Below are positions 42,425 through 53,731 of a stretch of 64,000 nt of DNA, in pieces. The translations under genes and the position numbers were made by a program. The stretch comes from Asticcacaulis sp. YBE204. GTDB taxonomy: Bacteria; Pseudomonadota; Alphaproteobacteria; Caulobacterales; Caulobacteraceae. Position 1 is the first letter of the stretch. Each line of letters starts with the position of its first letter. Where the stretch lies: contig NZ_AWGF01000010.1 of NCBI RefSeq assembly GCF_000495855.1, forward strand, positions 124,001 through 188,000. Reading direction: 5' to 3'. Below the pieces are notes generated by a model. It made no database searches. It saw nothing but the letters and a program-made list of their open reading frames with translations, and was not told the origin of the DNA.

Positions 42425-42934
42425 CTATCGTGCAAACCGCTCGTACATGGTGACATTATGACCTTTGTAGATCGCATCGCCGAAAGCGGCGTAACCCAGT
42501 GCAGCGGCGACCTTTTGCGACGGCGTATTGATCGGATCGATGATGCAGACGGTACGTTGGGGTCGGTTGGCGTCGAACCAGCCGTGCGCCGCCGTGACGG
42601 CTTCCAGCGCATAGCCCTGGCCCTGAACCGACGGCATCAAGGCCCAGGCGGCTTCGGGAAAGGGATCGAAGGCGTCGCCCAGACCGCGATGAAAATCGGC
42701 CAGACCGGTCTCGCCGATGAACTGGCCACTCGCCTTGTCGATAATGGCAAACAGGCCCCAGCCGAAGGCGCTCCAGTGGCCGTGATAGCGCAGCAGGCGG
42801 TGCCATACGTCCTCGCGCGATTGCGGGCTGATGCCGGACAGGCGGAAAAACGCCGGATCGCCGAACATGGCGGTCATGCCCTCATAGTCTTCGAGTATGT
42901 GTGGGCGTAGGATCAGGCGGTCGGTTTCGATCAT
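42425..42934 (-). CDS. GNAT family acetyltransferase, RimJ/RimL type
   Basis: 169 residues. Begins with [20 protein letters not shown], typical of the ribosomal-protein acetyltransferase-like subgroup, and has the acetyl-CoA loop region [20 protein letters not shown] (with QGQGYA in place of the usual R/QxxGxG/A). It acetylates an unknown amine. 37 bases upstream of tgt on the same strand, so the two may share a message. Confidence 0.88.
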   Translation of the reverse strand: MIETDRLILRPHILEDYEGMTAMFGDPAFFRLSGISPQSREDVWHRLLRYHGHWSAFGWGLFAIIDKASGQFIGETGLADFHRGLGDAFDPFPEAAWALMPSVQGQGYALEAVTAAHGWFDANRPQRTVCIIDPINTPSQKVAAALGYAAFGDAIYKGHNVTMYERFAR

Positions 42935-42991
42935 GCCGAAAACTAAAACGGATTACTGACGCAGCACAAGGGTTCAGGCTATAAGCACCGC

Positions 42992-44122
42992 ATGACCGCC
43001 AATATCGCACCCTTTTATGCCATCGAAATCAGCCGTATGGCCCACGCCTTGAAAGCTGAGGGGCGCTCGATCATCCATATGGAGTTCGGCCAGCCCTCGA
43101 CCGGCGCACCCAGGGCCGCCATCGCCACCGCGCATGAGGTGCTCGACTCGGACGGTATGGGCTATTGGGAAAGCACGCCGCTGAAGGCGCGTCTGGCGCA
43201 ATATTACCGCGACAGTTACGGCGTCGAGGTCGCGCCGGAGCGGTTCATCCTGACCTGCGGCGCATCGCCCGCGCTGGTGCTGGCCCTGACGTCGAGTTTC
43301 GCGCCGGGCGCACGGGTAGCTCTGGCGCGGCCAGGTTACGTCGCCTATCGCAATACGCTCAAGGCCCTGCATATGGAGGCGGTGGAAATCCCGTGCGGGC
43401 CGGAGGTGCGCTTTCAACTGACCGCCAAGGCGCTGGCGGCGCTCGATCCGGAACCGGACGGGGTGATTATCGCCAGCCCGGCCAACCCGACCGGCACTAT
43501 CATTGCGGCGGACGAGTTAGGCGCCATCGCCGAGGTCTGCCGCGAACGGAATATCCGCATCGTGTCGGACGAAATCTATCATGGTTTGAGCTATGGCGAA
43601 CCGGCGCGGTCGATGCTGGAATATGCACCCGACGCCCTGATCGTCAGCAGTTTCTCCAAATATTTCAGCATGGTCGGCTGGCGTCTGGGCTGGTTGCTGG
43701 TAGCCGAAGCGCATCTGGATACTGCGCGGGCCTATGTCGGCAATCTGTTCCTGACCGCGCCATCCCTGAGCCAGCATGCCGGTCTGGTGGCGCTGGACAG
43801 TAGGGACGAACTGGAAGGCCATGTCGAGACCTATCGCCGGAACCGGCATTTGCTGCTCGACGCCTTGCCGGAACTGGGTCTGACGACGATCGCACCGCCG
43901 GACGGAGCCTTTTACGTCTATGCCGATATCGGGCATCTGACCGGTGACAGTCTGCAATTCTGCAAGGATCTGCTGAACGAAACGGGCGTGGCAACCGCGC
44001 CGGGGATCGACTTCGATCCGGTCGAGGGGCGGCACTTTATCCGCTTCAGTTTTGCCGTCTCGAGGCCGGAGATCGAAGAGGCGGTGAGGCGTATGATTCC
44101 TTGGTTCAAAGCCAAAGGGTAA
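42992..44122 (+). CDS. Class I/II pyridoxal-phosphate aminotransferase
   Basis: 376 residues. Fold type I aminotransferase: GQPSTGAPRAA near the N-terminus, SPANPTGTII, the Asp/Tyr of SDEIYHGLSYG and the PLP-binding Lys in SSFSKYFSMVGWRLGW. C-terminal Arg in HFIRFSFAVSRPEIEEA binds the substrate carboxylate. Substrate specificity cannot be told from sequence. It ends in a region with two hairpins before the convergent queA. Confidence 0.92.
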   Translation: MTANIAPFYAIEISRMAHALKAEGRSIIHMEFGQPSTGAPRAAIATAHEVLDSDGMGYWESTPLKARLAQYYRDSYGVEVAPERFILTCGASPALVLALTSSFAPGARVALARPGYVAYRNTLKALHMEAVEIPCGPEVRFQLTAKALAALDPEPDGVIIASPANPTGTIIAADELGAIAEVCRERNIRIVSDEIYHGLSYGEPARSMLEYAPDALIVSSFSKYFSMVGWRLGWLLVAEAHLDTARAYVGNLFLTAPSLSQHAGLVALDSRDELEGHVETYRRNRHLLLDALPELGLTTIAPPDGAFYVYADIGHLTGDSLQFCKDLLNETGVATAPGIDFDPVEGRHFIRFSFAVSRPEIEEAVRRMIPWFKAKG

Positions 44123-44126
44123 AGAC

Positions 44127-44222
44127 GCAGGGGTCGCAGACCCCTGCACCCCGAAACCGGGCGCACAACATCGACAATTCTAGCGCGAATAGGTAAGGGG
44201 TGAAGGGGGCTGCGCCCCCTTC
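44127..44222. terminator. Paired hairpins between convergent genes
   Basis: First hairpin GCAGGGGTC...GACCCCTGC (44127-44147), near the aminotransferase stop. Second hairpin GAAGGGGGC...GCCCCCTTC (44202-44222), five bases from the queA stop. Each has a 3-base loop. The pair resembles the outer blocks of the inverted repeat at 33781-33926. Confidence 0.7.
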
Positions 44223-44226
44223 GGAC

Positions 44227-45270
<1,044 letters not shown>

Positions 45271-45301
45271 CCGCGTCTAAAACGGGATCAGGCGACAAAA
45301 A

Positions 45302-45709
45302 TCAAGAGACGAGTTTGGCGGCGCTCTCAGTCAGTTCGCCGTCGAGCCACAGATCGGCGTCGGCCATATCCTGAAAAATGCGGAAGCTGCGCGTCGGAAA
45401 CTCAATGCTGTAGGCATTGGCGCGTGCCAGAACCAGCGGATCGTTGCTGACGATGGCGACCTTGCGGCCCACATCGCGGCCCTGCGCGATCGTTGCCCAG
45501 TGCTTGGCCAGACGCGCCAGTTCCTCGAACGGCACGAAGCCTTCGAAGCGGCGCATGTCGAAGGTCATGTCGTAGAGCCACACGTCGCCGACGGATTCCA
45601 AGTGCTTGGTCAGTTCGGTGACGATCTCGTTGCCGGAAATATCGCCGATATAGCGCACGGTGATGCGCTTTTGCTCTTCGTCGATGGAGAAGATCAGGCG
45701 GGATCGCAT
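45302..45709 (-). CDS. STAS/SpoIIAA-like protein
   Basis: 135 residues. Sequence pattern of the SpoIIAA-like/STAS fold in proteobacterial regulators: FSIDEEQKRITVRYIGDISGNEIVTEL (shown in part), VWLYDMTFDMRRFEGFVPFEEL, then VAIVSNDPLVLARANAYS. No catalytic residues. Likely a small regulatory or scaffolding protein. 31 bases upstream of queA on the same strand, so it may share the queA message. Confidence 0.65.
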   Translation of the reverse strand: MRSRLIFSIDEEQKRITVRYIGDISGNEIVTELTKHLESVGDVWLYDMTFDMRRFEGFVPFEELARLAKHWATIAQGRDVGRKVAIVSNDPLVLARANAYSIEFPTRSFRIFQDMADADLWLDGELTESAAKLVS

Positions 45710-45775
45710 AGGTCGGGCTCTTTGGCGGGGCTTCTTGGAAACGTATTATGTCAGGAGGGGGTTAATTTTTGCCTT

Positions 45776-45816
45776 AAAATAAAAAAGCCGGACGAGCAAA
45801 GCGCCCGACCGGCTTT
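45776..45816 (-). terminator. Terminator of the cyclophilin gene
   Basis: Stem AAAGCCGG (45784-45791) with CCGGCTTT (45809-45816), loop of 17 with an inner GCGC...GCGC option, and a T-rich run on the minus strand (45776-45786). It lies 24 bases past the stop codon. Confidence 0.85.
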
Positions 45817-45840
45817 CAATTTTCGTTCTGAGGTAACGGG

Positions 45841-46305
45841 TTACGCGTCCGCAGCGACCTTGAAGCTGACGATCTTGCCCGGCGCGCGCGGCGGCTCACC
45901 CTTCGGCAGGGCGTCGACGTGGTCCATGCCTTCGGTCACTTCACCCCAGACGGTATATTGACCGTCGAGGAAGCGCGCATCGGCGAAGCAGATGAAGAAC
46001 TGGCTGTCGGCCGAGTCAGGGTTTTGCGAGCGGGCCATCGAACAGACGCCGCGCACATGCGGCTCTTTCGAGAACTCGGCCTTGATCTTCTTGCCCGACC
46101 CGCCGTAGCCCTGGCCTTCCGGGTCGCCGCCCTGAGCCATGAAGCCCGGGATGACGCGGTGGAAGACGATGCCGTCATAGAAGCCTTCGCGCACCAGTTC
46201 CTTGATCCGCGCGACATGGTTGGGGGCGAGGTCAGGACGCAGCTTGATGCGCACGTCGCCGCTTTCCAGCGTCAGGATGAGCGTGTTTTCCAGATCTTCG
46301 GACAT
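45841..46305 (-). CDS. Cyclophilin-type peptidyl-prolyl cis-trans isomerase
   Basis: 154 residues from ATG at 46305, with AAGGAGACACC as binding site. Cyclophilin core: VFHRVIPGFMAQGGDPEGQG (catalytic Arg in FHRV and Gln in MAQGGD), FSMAR-type segment and FFICFADARFLDGQYTVWG. No signal peptide, so cytoplasmic (PpiB-like). It speeds proline isomerisation during folding. An 18-codon upstream extension is disfavoured by the strong binding site. Confidence 0.95.
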   Translation of the reverse strand: MSEDLENTLILTLESGDVRIKLRPDLAPNHVARIKELVREGFYDGIVFHRVIPGFMAQGGDPEGQGYGGSGKKIKAEFSKEPHVRGVCSMARSQNPDSADSQFFICFADARFLDGQYTVWGEVTEGMDHVDALPKGEPPRAPGKIVSFKVAADA

Positions 46306-46377
46306 GGTGTCTCCTTGGTGACATAGAGAATTTTCCCCGACATAGGGTATTCGGGGCAAGAATACAAAACGAAAGTT

Positions 46378-46743
46378 TTAGCCATTACACTGTGAGGGCT
46401 TTTTCTCGTCCGGGCCATACATGGCGCAGGCGCGGTCTATCTCGCCCTGAATCAGGCAGGCATTGTTGATATGGCAGGGCGGGTGCGTGGCCGGACTGAC
46501 CTGACGGCAGCGGTCGGCCAGTTTCTGCGCCTCCAGTTCGCCTTTTTCCTCACGGCACGTGGCGGTGGAGGCGCTGGTCGGGTTGAGCGTCGGCGCGGCG
46601 GTGGCCAGCGGCGCTTCGGAGGTATCGACGGCGGCGACCGACGCACCCGTGGCGTAGGATTCGTCCTCTTGTGTCACCGGTGCGGGTTTGCAGCCGGACA
46701 GCAGAGCCAGCGCGGTCATAAGGCATAATGTGGTGCGGATCAT
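46378..46743 (-). CDS. Small lipoprotein, cysteine-rich
   Basis: 121 residues from ATG at 46743. MIRTTLCLMTALALLSGC is a lipoprotein signal with lipobox LSGC. The mature part has a Ser/Thr/Ala/Pro linker followed by a segment with seven further cysteines (ATCREEKGE, DRCRQ, PPCHINNACL, RACAMYG, QCNG), likely disulfide-bonded. No family recognised. The much longer open frame that contains it runs antisense through rlmE and is rejected. Confidence 0.75.
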   Translation of the reverse strand: MIRTTLCLMTALALLSGCKPAPVTQEDESYATGASVAAVDTSEAPLATAAPTLNPTSASTATCREEKGELEAQKLADRCRQVSPATHPPCHINNACLIQGEIDRACAMYGPDEKKPSQCNG

Positions 46744-46825
46744 ATGGGGCTCCTTTGCCGCGCAACCTAGCCAACTCCGCGTAAAGGCAAAATGATTTTC
46801 GCTAAATTTCTGTTTTGTCGCGATA

Positions 46826-46866
46826 TTTTTGCGAAAAACCGCTGTACACTTTTTCGCATATCGCTC
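46826..46866. repeat. Short interspersed palindrome, copy 3
   Basis: TTTTTGCGAAAAACCGC...ACTTTTTCGCATATCGC, the same family as 38132 and 39537, placed between the divergent lipoprotein and rlmE promoters, just upstream of rlmE. It may take part in the rlmE leader. Confidence 0.6.
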
Positions 46867-46896
46867 TTGCCGACAAAAGCGGTTATAGAGCGCCTC

Positions 46897-47610
46897 ATGA
46901 GTAACGAACCAGAAGAACCGCGCCGCAAGATGGTCAAGCCGCCGACGGGCGGCAACCTGTCGGGGCGCGCCAAGGGCCACACGGCGGTCAAGACAGCCAA
47001 GCAGCGTACGCAGTCCTCGGCCAAGTGGCTTGAGCGGCAACTGAACGACCCCTTCGTGCAGCGCGCCAAGGCCGAGGGCTGGCGCTCGCGCGCGGCCTTC
47101 AAACTGGAAGAGATCGACGACCGCTTTCATATTCTGAAGCGTGGTGTGCGCGTGATCGACCTCGGCTGCGCACCCGGTGGCTGGGTGCAGATGGCCAAGA
47201 GCCGCGGTGCCGCGCACGTGGTGGGCGTCGACCTGCTGCCGGTCGATCCGATCCCCGGCGCCGAGATGATCGAGGCCGATTTCACCGATCCTGAGGTTGG
47301 GCCGCGTCTGATGGAGATGATGGGTGGCAAGCCCGACGTCGTCCTGTCCGATCTGGCGCACAATACGGTCGGCCACCGTCAGACCGACCACCTCAAGATC
47401 ATGGGGCTGCTGGAGCTGGCGGGTGACTTTGCCTGCGACAATCTAAAGCCCGGCGGCACCTTTATCGCCAAGGCCTTTCAGGGCGGCGAGACCGAGCATC
47501 TGCTGCTCAAGCTGAAGCTGGCGTTTAGCGACGTGAAGCACTTCAAGCCCAAGTCGAGCCGTGCCGATTCATCGGAAATCTATATCGTGGCGCAAGGGTT
47601 CAAGGGGTAA
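46897..47610 (+). CDS. rlmE: 23S rRNA (uridine 2'-O) methyltransferase RlmE/FtsJ
   Basis: 237 residues from ATG 46897. After a basic N-terminus with GGNLSGRAKGHTAVKTAKQR, the FtsJ fold has the K-D-K-E tetrad: Lys in GWRSRAAFKLEEI, SAM loop VIDLGCAPGGWVQMA, Asp in VVLSDLAHNTVGH, Lys in TFIAKAFQGG and a final Glu in SSEIYIVAQ. It methylates U2552 in the A-loop of the large ribosomal subunit. A 35-codon upstream frame crosses the repeat and is rejected. Confidence 0.95.
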   Translation: MSNEPEEPRRKMVKPPTGGNLSGRAKGHTAVKTAKQRTQSSAKWLERQLNDPFVQRAKAEGWRSRAAFKLEEIDDRFHILKRGVRVIDLGCAPGGWVQMAKSRGAAHVVGVDLLPVDPIPGAEMIEADFTDPEVGPRLMEMMGGKPDVVLSDLAHNTVGHRQTDHLKIMGLLELAGDFACDNLKPGGTFIAKAFQGGETEHLLLKLKLAFSDVKHFKPKSSRADSSEIYIVAQGFKG

Positions 47611-47613
47611 GAC

Positions 47614-48051
47614 CTAGCGAAGCACAGAAACGTTTTTCAGATTAATTTTCTCGCTTCGCCGCCATACGGATTCGGCAATGACGCCACTGAGAATACCGGC
47701 GGCGGTGAACAGGACGGCCATCCCAATCTCGAAAAGCTCTGCGTTACCGTTCGCAAAAATTAGCCCTAAGGCTAATCCAAGCATACCGCCAATAATGGAA
47801 AGCGTCAGGCGGTTTAAAATCCGCAGTTTTTTGCACACAAGCGCAAGGGGAAACCCGAAGCACAAGGCCAAAAATGTGCCATAGAGACCCATAAACGGAC
47901 TCAAAAAAAGAGTGTTCGTAAAGTCGTGCCGGTAATAGATCCCGTTTTGCGCGAAAAAGATAATGGACATAAAACCAGCAAAAAAACTTACCGCCGTGAT
48001 AGCGGTAATCGCGATAAGCGTAATGGCTAACCGGCTGACGAGTTTTTCCAT
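47614..48051 (-). CDS. Membrane protein of unknown function
   Basis: 145 residues with four membrane segments in two hairpins: ITLIAITAITAVSFFAGFMSIIFF (shown in part), LFLSPFMGLYGTFLALCFGFPLALV, LTLSIIGGMLGLALGLIFANG and MAVLFTAAGILSGVIAES. No known family. Base composition is AT-richer than its neighbours (long runs of A/T in 47641-48100), so it may be a recent acquisition. It ends four bases past rlmE on the opposite strand. Confidence 0.65.
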   Translation of the reverse strand: MEKLVSRLAITLIAITAITAVSFFAGFMSIIFFAQNGIYYRHDFTNTLFLSPFMGLYGTFLALCFGFPLALVCKKLRILNRLTLSIIGGMLGLALGLIFANGNAELFEIGMAVLFTAAGILSGVIAESVWRRSEKINLKNVSVLR

Positions 48052-48158
48052 TGTTCCAACCTATTTAAGATCATAATAGCGTATTTTTATTCACGACCCA
48101 ATCCACATCGCCTTTTTAGTTTTGTGCGCCCGAAATGCGCGCTCGAAAGGGGCACATC

Positions 48159-48494
48159 ATGAGCAAGTTTAAAACCGTAACCTTCACCATTCTGGGTGTC
48201 ATAGCCTTTGGCGTGGTCGCGTGGGCAACCATTCCCTACTGGTCGCAGGGATCGGCGGTGGTCGAGGTCACCGGCACCACGACCAAGCGTCAGGGCGGCA
48301 AGGACCAGTATCTGGTCTTCACGACCACGGGGACGTACAAAAATACCGATAGTCTGCACTATCTGAAGTTTGATTCCTCGGACCTTCAGGGCAAGCTGAA
48401 CCGGCCGGGACGTTACCGGATAAATTATTACGGGTTTCGCGTTCCGGTGCTTTCGATGTACAAGAACATCACCAAGGCCGAAACGATTGCATAG
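48159..48494 (+). CDS. DUF1523-like small membrane-anchored protein
   Basis: 111 residues from ATG 48159. One N-terminal membrane segment (FTILGVIAFGVVAWATIPYW), then a periplasmic beta-rich domain with VVEVTGTTTKRQGGKDQYLV and a C-terminal YYGFRVPVLSMYKNI that resembles the DUF1523 family. Function not known. The assignment to DUF1523 is by eye. GAAAGGGGC upstream gives a binding site. Confidence 0.6.
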   Translation: MSKFKTVTFTILGVIAFGVVAWATIPYWSQGSAVVEVTGTTTKRQGGKDQYLVFTTTGTYKNTDSLHYLKFDSSDLQGKLNRPGRYRINYYGFRVPVLSMYKNITKAETIA

Positions 48495-48543
48495 GTTTTT
48501 CGGCGATACTATCGCTTGTCGTGCGCGTACCCCAAGGAACCTA

Positions 48544-49026
48544 ATGACCAAACTGCCGCTGAATCCGTTTTTCGCCTGGACCGCGCTGGCCCTCAAAAGT
48601 TCGGAAATGATGACCGCCTCGGCGGAAGTGATTACCCACCGCATGACGCGCATGGCCAATGCCGACCTGATCCCCAGCGCCGAGGATCAGAAGGAATTCA
48701 CCCTGATGGGGCAGGAAAAGATGGAGGCGGGGACCGAATCGATGATGGCGATGGGGGCCTACTGGCTGACCCTCAATCATCAGATCGGCGCGCAGGCGCT
48801 TAAAAACATGATGACCATTGGCAACGATATGACGTCGCTGGCGTCATCGACCACACCCGCGCAAATGATGACGCGTCAGGCCAAGCTGGCCGACAGCCTC
48901 ACCAAGGGGGTGATGCAGGCGGCGGATATGTCGTCTCAGGCGGCGACCATGACCGACCACGGCATGAAGCCGATGCACAGCCGCGCGGTGGCCAATGCCA
49001 AGCGCCTAGGCAAACGGGGTAAGTAA
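48544..49026 (+). CDS. Phasin-like polyhydroxyalkanoate granule protein
   Basis: 160 residues from ATG 48544. Met- and Ala-rich helices without charge clusters (AWTALALKSSEMMTASAEVITHRM, shown in part; MGAYWLTLNHQIGAQALKNMMTIG), and a basic end (NAKRLGKRGK). This amphipathic, Met-rich pattern with a WxxLALKSxEM start is that of phasin-type proteins which coat polyhydroxyalkanoate granules in alphaproteobacteria. Direct role not proven. The upstream frame to 48487 runs through the preceding stop. Confidence 0.75.
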   Translation: MTKLPLNPFFAWTALALKSSEMMTASAEVITHRMTRMANADLIPSAEDQKEFTLMGQEKMEAGTESMMAMGAYWLTLNHQIGAQALKNMMTIGNDMTSLASSTTPAQMMTRQAKLADSLTKGVMQAADMSSQAATMTDHGMKPMHSRAVANAKRLGKRGK

Positions 49027-49032
49027 TCAGGT

Positions 49033-50112
49033 TTAGTCCAGTTCCGGTCCCGGCGTCTCGCGGCCCGGAATTTCGCCGGTCAGAACGCCGCGCGCCGAGA
49101 TCGGCTGTGCCTTGCCGAGGTCGATCGAGACGGCGGTCACATCGCGCACACCCCAGCTTTTGTCCTTGTCTGTACCGGCATCACCCGCCGTATTCAGACG
49201 CCACAGATTGGCGGCCTTGTCAGCCGCACTCCCGCCCGGCAGGTCGCCCTGCGTCAGGGTGAAGGGCGCGGTGTCGCCGTGGATCAGGAAGACCGGCTTG
49301 CCGAAGGTACGGCTTTCGGCGATCAGAACCGTGCGCACGGACAAAAAGCCGTCGCAAAGGCGCTTATTGTCGGCGGCGGCGTCCGTGCAGGGGACGAACA
49401 AAGCGTCGGGCTTCATTTCGGTCAGCATATCGGCCTGAGTGGCCACGATCACGGCTGCCGCGCCACGTTTATGCGCATAAGCAAAGGCAGCTTTCAGCCA
49501 CTCGATATTGCGGGTATCGCGTTCATCGGCGGCCTTCGCGGCGGCGCTCAGATCGTCGCCCATGACCGAATCCCGCGCATTATTGGTCGCCGTCAGGTTC
49601 AGGGTGACGACAACGAAGCGGCCATGGTCGAAGCGGGCGTTTTCCGGCATACCGGGCTGCTGAACATAATGCCACTTGGTGTCCGTCACCGCCGGAGCGG
49701 CAAAGAAGCGCTTGCGCAGGATGTCCAGTCGCGCCAACTCGGAAAATTTCCGGCCCGTCGCCGGGTCGTCCTTGCGGTCGCAGTCGGTCCATTCGTTGTC
49801 GCCGGGTGTGTAAAAGACCGGGATAGGCTTGAGATCGGCCATCAGCTTGGCGAAGGCGTCGTCAGGCGCGCCGCAGACCTCGCTGCCCGCCTGAATGTCA
49901 CCGACGTGCAAAATAAAGGGCGGGTTGCGATCTTTGACCGCCGGAATGGCCTTGGTTAGCATGGCGCGATCGGTATCGTCGTAGGGCGTGTCGTTGATGA
50001 CAACGAAATCGACATGAGCCGGTTGCGGTTTCGGCAGGACGGCGCAGCCGCTTACCCCCAAAGTCAGAACAAGGGCGACGAACAGAACAGGGGCTGCCAA
50101 CAGACGCGTCAT
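49033..50112 (-). CDS. Metallophosphoesterase-like lipoprotein
   Basis: 359 residues. Lipoprotein signal (ALVLTLGVSGCAV, lipobox VSGC). Calcineurin-like fold is suggested by FILHVGDIQAG, VFYTPGDNEWTDC, ATQADML and VFLIHGDTAPF, where the metal-binding Asp, Asn and His residues are in the expected order, although the N-terminal DxH is replaced by VINDTPYDD. Probably a periplasmic phosphatase of unknown substrate. Convergent with the phasin-like gene. Confidence 0.75.
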   Translation of the reverse strand: MTRLLAAPVLFVALVLTLGVSGCAVLPKPQPAHVDFVVINDTPYDDTDRAMLTKAIPAVKDRNPPFILHVGDIQAGSEVCGAPDDAFAKLMADLKPIPVFYTPGDNEWTDCDRKDDPATGRKFSELARLDILRKRFFAAPAVTDTKWHYVQQPGMPENARFDHGRFVVVTLNLTATNNARDSVMGDDLSAAAKAADERDTRNIEWLKAAFAYAHKRGAAAVIVATQADMLTEMKPDALFVPCTDAAADNKRLCDGFLSVRTVLIAESRTFGKPVFLIHGDTAPFTLTQGDLPGGSAADKAANLWRLNTAGDAGTDKDKSWGVRDVTAVSIDLGKAQPISARGVLTGEIPGRETPGPELD

Positions 50113-50207
50113 CGCTTTACCTCCAGAGTCGTTCCAGAGGCTTAGGCCGCAATTGCGACAGTTTCAATATGGTGGGACACGATCGCCGGTTATGATCGCG
50201 GCAGAAT

Positions 50208-50351
50208 TCAGCCGACCAGCTTCAGCTTCAGGCGGTGCGCGTTCATCATGGCGCGGAAGCGCGCCTGACGGAACAGCGCGGTCAGGCTGTAGGACATCTC
50301 GATCAGGGCGCAGGCGATGGAATATTCCGCGCGGATTTTCAACTGGGTCAT
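50208..50351 (-). CDS. Possible 47-residue protein
   Basis: A 47-codon frame from ATG at 50351: MTQLKIRAEYSIACALIEMS, then SLTALFRQARFRAMMNAHRL and a basic end. It reads as one amphipathic helix. Upstream has only a weak GAG as binding site. Its codon use (G/C-ending third positions) looks like genuine coding DNA. The remaining gap up to guaB (50352-50558) shows nothing further. I cannot name a family. Confidence 0.45.
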   Translation of the reverse strand: MTQLKIRAEYSIACALIEMSYSLTALFRQARFRAMMNAHRLKLKLVG

Positions 50352-50471
50352 GATCGGTACTCGCTACTCGAAGAGGGGTGTCGGGTTTACTCTAAACCTG
50401 ACGCCTTAAGGTCTGGCCAACAAAGACGGTTAAAATAAGGTTGCGCGCTGTGAAATCCATCCACGGTCTGA

Positions 50472-52016
<1,545 letters not shown>

Positions 52017-52031
52017 AAGGGAGCGGGTGCG

Positions 52032-52421
52032 ATGACGGTCGAATTGCAGGTACTGGTGTTTGCGGCGCTTTGGGGCCTCATACAAATCCTGATCGCCGCC
52101 GTCGCCCCCGCCGCCCGTCCGGGCTATTTCCAATGGAACGCCAGCCCGCGCGATACCGAGTTCGATTTCGGGCCGGTGTTCGGCCGGATGAACCGGGCCT
52201 ATAAGAACTTCCTTGAGACGTTTCCGATCTTCGCGGTGATCGTTCTGGCACTGGTCTTTTCAGGCCGTGCGGACGATATCTCGAAATGGGGTGTCCACGT
52301 CTATCTGTTCGCCCGCATCGCCTATTTCCCGGCCTATGCTCTGGGCTCCAAGCTGCGCAGCGCGTTTTATGTCGTGTCGCTGATCGGTATGGCCATGTGC
52401 GTCTGGTCGTTATTCTTTTAA
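52032..52421 (+). CDS. MAPEG family membrane protein
   Basis: 129 residues with four membrane segments. MAPEG signature: the N-terminal LVFAALWGLIQILIAAVA, RMNRAYKNFLETFPIFAVIVLALV and a following ARIAYFPAYALG. Family members include glutathione-dependent enzymes; the bacterial role is mostly undefined. 15 bases downstream of guaB with AAGGGAGCGGG as binding site, and 9 bases upstream of the next gene, so guaB, MAPEG and rRNA methyltransferase form one unit. Confidence 0.9.
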   Translation: MTVELQVLVFAALWGLIQILIAAVAPAARPGYFQWNASPRDTEFDFGPVFGRMNRAYKNFLETFPIFAVIVLALVFSGRADDISKWGVHVYLFARIAYFPAYALGSKLRSAFYVVSLIGMAMCVWSLFF

Positions 52422-52430
52422 GGTTACATA

Positions 52431-53720
52431 TTGACCCCTGCTGCCCGCCTTCAGTCCGCTGCCGAGATCCTCGATCTCCTCAAGAAATCGCGCCGTCCGG
52501 CCGAAGAGGTGCTCAAGGACTGGGGCCGCAATCACCGCTACGCCGGGTCGAAGGACCGCCGCGCCATCGCCGACAAGGTCTATCAGTGCATCCGCGCGCG
52601 CGAACGTCTGTCCTTTGTCATGGACTCCGACGCGGGCCGGTCGCTGGTGCTGGGGGCGCTGCATTTCCTCGACGGCGTGACCATTGCCGATATCGACGCC
52701 CTCTATACGGGCGAAGGTTACGCACCGCCGAAGCTGTCGGTTGCGGAACGCAATCGACTTGAGGCGAGGGACGGCGAAGCCCCGGAATGGCTGGAATCCG
52801 GCCTGCCGGAATTCGTCGTCGAGCGATTGAAAAGCGTCTATGGCGACGACTGGCTGAAAGAGGCCGAGGCCCTGATGCTGCCGCGCGCGCCGATCGACTT
52901 GCGCGTCAATGGCGACCGTGCGCCGCTGATCGCCGGGCTTGAGATGCTGGGCTACAAGCCGCAGCCGACGCCGTTTTCGGCATTTGGCGTGCGTCTGCCT
53001 GCCGATCCGCCGCCCAATGTCCGCGCCTTGCCAGCGTTTCGTCAGGGCACGATCGAGATTCAGGACGAAGGCTCGCAACTGGCCGGGTTCCTCGCGGGTG
53101 CCAAGCCCGGCATGACCGTGGTCGATTACTGCGCCGGGGGCGGCGGCAAGACGCTGGCCCTGCTGCAAGCGATGAACGGCGAGGGGCGTCTGATCGCGTC
53201 CGACGTTGAAAAGACGCGCCTCAACAATATCAAGCCGCGTTTGACCCGCGCCGGTCTGGAAGCGGACCTGCGTCAGCTCGGGCCGGACGGCGAGGGGATG
53301 GAAGACCTCGAAGGTCAGGCCGATCTGGTGCTGGTCGATGCGCCCTGTTCGGGGTCGGGTGTCTGGCGTCGTCGTCCGGAAACCGCGCATAAGCTGGAAG
53401 AAACCGAGGTCGCGCGTCTGCATGAGCTGCAAACGGCGATCCTGCACCGCGCCTCGCGTCTGGTGAAGCCGGGCGGTCTGCTGGCCTATGCGACCTGCTC
53501 GATTCTGCCGGACGAGAACGAACTGACCGCCGACCGCTTCGAAGCCGACCACCCGTGGTTCACGCCACGCGCCGTTGCCGAAGTCGTCAATACGCCATCG
53601 ATTACGCCCGAGGGGGCGGAAACCCTCAAATCCATTGCGCAGGGCCACCGCCTGCGCCTGAGCCCCGGAACCAGCCACACGGACGGGTTCTTCGTTTCGT
53701 TATACCGGCGCGAGCCGTAA
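52431..53720 (+). CDS. RsmB/NOP family RNA 5-methylcytosine methyltransferase
   Basis: 429 residues, starting at TTG 52431 (AAGG at 52421-52424). N-terminal NusB-like helical region (about 1-130), then a Rossmann methyltransferase: VVDYCAGGGGKTLALLQAM (SAM loop), LVLVDAPCSGSGVWRRRPE with the PC-type catalytic Cys and YATCSILPDENE with the second Cys. It methylates a cytosine in rRNA, probably 16S. The TTG start leaves no better ATG near. Confidence 0.92.
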   Translation: MTPAARLQSAAEILDLLKKSRRPAEEVLKDWGRNHRYAGSKDRRAIADKVYQCIRARERLSFVMDSDAGRSLVLGALHFLDGVTIADIDALYTGEGYAPPKLSVAERNRLEARDGEAPEWLESGLPEFVVERLKSVYGDDWLKEAEALMLPRAPIDLRVNGDRAPLIAGLEMLGYKPQPTPFSAFGVRLPADPPPNVRALPAFRQGTIEIQDEGSQLAGFLAGAKPGMTVVDYCAGGGGKTLALLQAMNGEGRLIASDVEKTRLNNIKPRLTRAGLEADLRQLGPDGEGMEDLEGQADLVLVDAPCSGSGVWRRRPETAHKLEETEVARLHELQTAILHRASRLVKPGGLLAYATCSILPDENELTADRFEADHPWFTPRAVAEVVNTPSITPEGAETLKSIAQGHRLRLSPGTSHTDGFFVSLYRREP

Positions 53721-53731
53721 GAAAGGTCGGT

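Noticed and set aside
46744-47391. Long minus-strand open frame joined to the small lipoprotein
   Set aside because: It runs antisense through rlmE; only the last 121 codons have a lipoprotein signal and a binding site.
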